Assembly: GCA_020217115.1 (NCBI GenBank)
Contig: JAIWOA010000131.1
Span: forward strand, 1 to 7,601
Reading direction: 5' to 3'
DNA length: 7,601 bases
Source of the DNA: Calditerrivibrio sp.
GTDB lineage: Bacteria > Chrysiogenota > Deferribacteres > Deferribacterales > Calditerrivibrionaceae
The notes beneath the pieces are model-generated. The model made no database searches. It was given only the letters and a program-made list of their open reading frames with translations, and was not told where the DNA came from. Within the stretch, counting starts at the first letter, position 1. Each line of letters begins with the position of its first letter. Made by a program: the position numbers and the translations under genes. Shown piece by piece: positions 6,950 through 7,601 of the stretch.

Positions 6950-7259
6950 CTTCTAAAATATCCTTATATTCAGCGGACAAAGAAGGTGGTAAGGCAACCA
7001 ATAACGTATCCATGTTTGAAAATAGATCTTTGTTTGTTCTAAAAAGATACCTTACCCTTCTTTTAACAAAATTCCTATCAACCGCTTTTTTACTAACCTT
7101 TTTACCAACAACTATTCCGATTCTTCCTAAACCATTTTTTGCAAATATACAAAAATATTTGCCATAAACCCTTATACTTTCAGAATACAATTCTTTGTAT
7201 TCTTCATTAAATCTTATTCTGTTAGATCTTGGGTAATTCTGGGATGTTACAGTGCTAAT
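6906..7259 (-). CDS. rnpA: ribonuclease P protein component RnpA, probable non-standard start
   Basis: This is the protein subunit of RNase P, which helps the catalytic RNA mature tRNA 5' ends. The core signature is clear: [18 protein letters not shown], then [11 protein letters not shown]. The first ATG/GTG/TTG in the frame is the TTG at 7190, which gives 94 residues. However, the conserved N-terminal stretch [12 protein letters not shown] is encoded upstream of it, at 7220-7185. The frame stays open back to a TAG at 7299-7301, inside rpmH. The best candidate start I see is ATT at 7259, preceded by GGAAGG and giving 117 residues, the usual family length. It would overlap rpmH by 13 bp. ATT starts are rare (infC is the known case), so the start is inference. 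A sequencing error or the shorter TTG form are alternatives. The 3' end overlaps yidD by 44 bp. Confidence 0.85.
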   Translation of the reverse strand: MSTVTSQNYPRSNRIRFNEEYKELYSESIRVYGKYFCIFAKNGLGRIGIVVGKKVSKKAVDRNFVKRRVRYLFRTNKDLFSNMDTLLVALPPSLSAEYKDILEDVKKTIEKISHRLD

Positions 7260-7390
7260 TTCTTCCTTCCTTTTGTCCTTCTTCTGCTTAATACATTTCT
7301 ACCACCCTTTGTAGCTTTTCTTGACCTGAATCCTTGAGATTTAATCTTCTTCAATTTTGTTATTTTTTTCAATGTTCTCATTTGAGCCAT
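7247..7390 (-). CDS. rpmH: 50S ribosomal protein L34
   Basis: L34 is a small, very basic protein of the large ribosomal subunit. The product has 47 residues. The C-terminal part is typical: GFRSRKATKGGRNVLSRRR (20-38), then KGRKKL. The N-terminal part is unusual: the family's RT(F/Y)QPS is replaced here by RTLKKIT, and MAQ precedes it. The ATG at 7390 is preferred over the internal ATG at 7381 because GGAGGA (7398-7403) lies 7 nt before it. It is the first gene of the train and probably overlaps the start of rnpA. Confidence 0.95.
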   Translation of the reverse strand: MAQMRTLKKITKLKKIKSQGFRSRKATKGGRNVLSRRRTKGRKKLAL

Positions 7391-7425
7391 AAAATCTTCC
7401 TCCATATATTTTAGTTTAAAAAAAC

Positions 7426-7454
7426 ATTATATTGATAAAGAGATAAATTGTCAA
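7426..7454 (-). promoter_or_regulatory. perfect-consensus sigma70 promoter of rpmH
   Basis: Read on the minus strand, TTGACA (7449-7454) and TATAAT (7426-7431) are separated by exactly 17 bp. Both hexamers match the consensus fully, as expected for a ribosomal protein operon. The leader to the rpmH ATG would be about 29 nt. It probably drives the whole train down to the transaldolase. Confidence 0.88.
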
Positions 7455-7476
7455 ACAAAAATTGTTGAAAATGTGG

Positions 7477-7523
7477 TTACTATTTTAAAATGTCACACAT
7501 AATTACTAATTTAAAATGTCACA
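7477..7523 (+). repeat. two 21-bp direct repeats with a 26-bp period
   Basis: Copies at 7477-7497 and 7503-7523 differ at one base (T7483 versus A7509). The shared core is TTTAAAATGTCACA. A weaker partial match, GAAAATGTGG, stands just before the first copy at 7467-7476. The spacing puts both copies on nearly the same face of the helix only loosely (about 2.5 turns). Confidence 0.9.
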
Positions 7524-7584
7524 TGATGAGTTTCATTTATGATAGTTTCCTTTTTAAGGTTAAATCCTTTAAGAGGGAGGCATC

Positions 7585-7599
7585 ATGGAGAAAAAATAA
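7585..7599 (+). other. ATG-initiated frame closing after four codons at a run of six A
   Basis: ATG follows GGGAGG by 4 nt and reads Met-Glu-Lys-Lys-stop (TAA at 7597-7599). The six A at 7591-7596 could be slippery: one base back, the reading would go on as Met-Glu-Lys-Lys-Ile-Thr to the window end. It may be a leader peptide, a frameshifted transposase start or a broken gene. Too little sequence remains to decide. Confidence 0.3.
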
Positions 7600-7601
7600 C
7601 T

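Larger units (their letters stand above)
7472..7601 (+). mobile_element. possible end of an IS21-like insertion sequence
   Basis: TGTGGTTAC begins at 7472, followed by two direct repeats and then a ribosome binding site (GGGAGG, 7575-7580) and an ATG at 7585. IS21-family elements usually begin with TG, carry several internal repeats near each end, and have istA close to one end. This fits, but no transposase sequence is visible and the other end is outside the window. An iteron-like or operator region is the main alternative. Confidence 0.4.

Noticed and set aside
7472..7480. TGTGGTTAC as a DnaA box, suggesting an origin near rpmH
   Set aside because: It matches the reverse consensus TGTGGATAA at only 7 of 9 positions, is single, and no dnaA or other box is seen.
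7477..7523. CRISPR array
   Set aside because: There are only two copies, with a 5-bp gap between them instead of spacers.
1..7601. tRNA, rRNA or riboswitch genes
   Set aside because: I saw no tRNA-like cloverleaf, no rRNA segment and no known riboswitch core in the intergenic regions, all of which are about 210 bp or shorter.

Overview
The window is about one third G+C and carries a compact set of conserved bacterial housekeeping genes. A YidC with a large periplasmic domain, a bifunctional GlnD and a small lipoprotein point to a Gram-negative (diderm) bacterium. The codon use and protein style resemble Deferribacterota (Calditerrivibrio/Deferribacter-like), but that placement is an impression from reading and was not tested.

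Left part (1-3006): the 5' part of a minus-strand mtaB-type tRNA methylthiotransferase gene runs off the left edge. It is divergent from glnD, the PII uridylyltransferase/uridylyl-removing enzyme, which is complete on the plus strand. About 100 bp of A+T-rich DNA between them holds an overlapping pair of -10-like hexamers.

Middle part (3007-3627): an A+T-rich spacer leads to a strong-looking sigma70-type promoter and a 68-residue lipoprotein gene whose mature part is mostly a six-residue tandem repeat. A strong rho-independent terminator follows and can serve both strands. Between it and the opposing operon lie a long stem-loop and an A/T palindrome.

Right part (3628-7390): a minus-strand gene train reads rpmH, rnpA, yidD, yidC, khpB (jag), a small membrane-anchored YHS-type gene and a transaldolase. 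Gaps are 24 bp or less, or the genes overlap. The first five are the classical ribosomal protein L34 / RNase P / membrane insertion cluster. They are transcribed from a perfect-consensus promoter (TTGACA, 17 bp, TATAAT) in front of rpmH. The last two genes are not usual members of that cluster.

Right edge (7472-7601): no dnaA is seen here. Instead there are two 21-bp direct repeats with a 26-bp period, then a ribosome binding site and an ATG followed after three codons by a stop. This looks like the end of a transposable element, possibly IS21-like, that inserted just upstream of the rpmH promoter.

The oddest point is rnpA. The conserved N-terminal segment of the RNase P protein lies upstream of the first ATG/GTG/TTG in frame. 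The gene therefore probably starts at a rare codon inside the end of rpmH.
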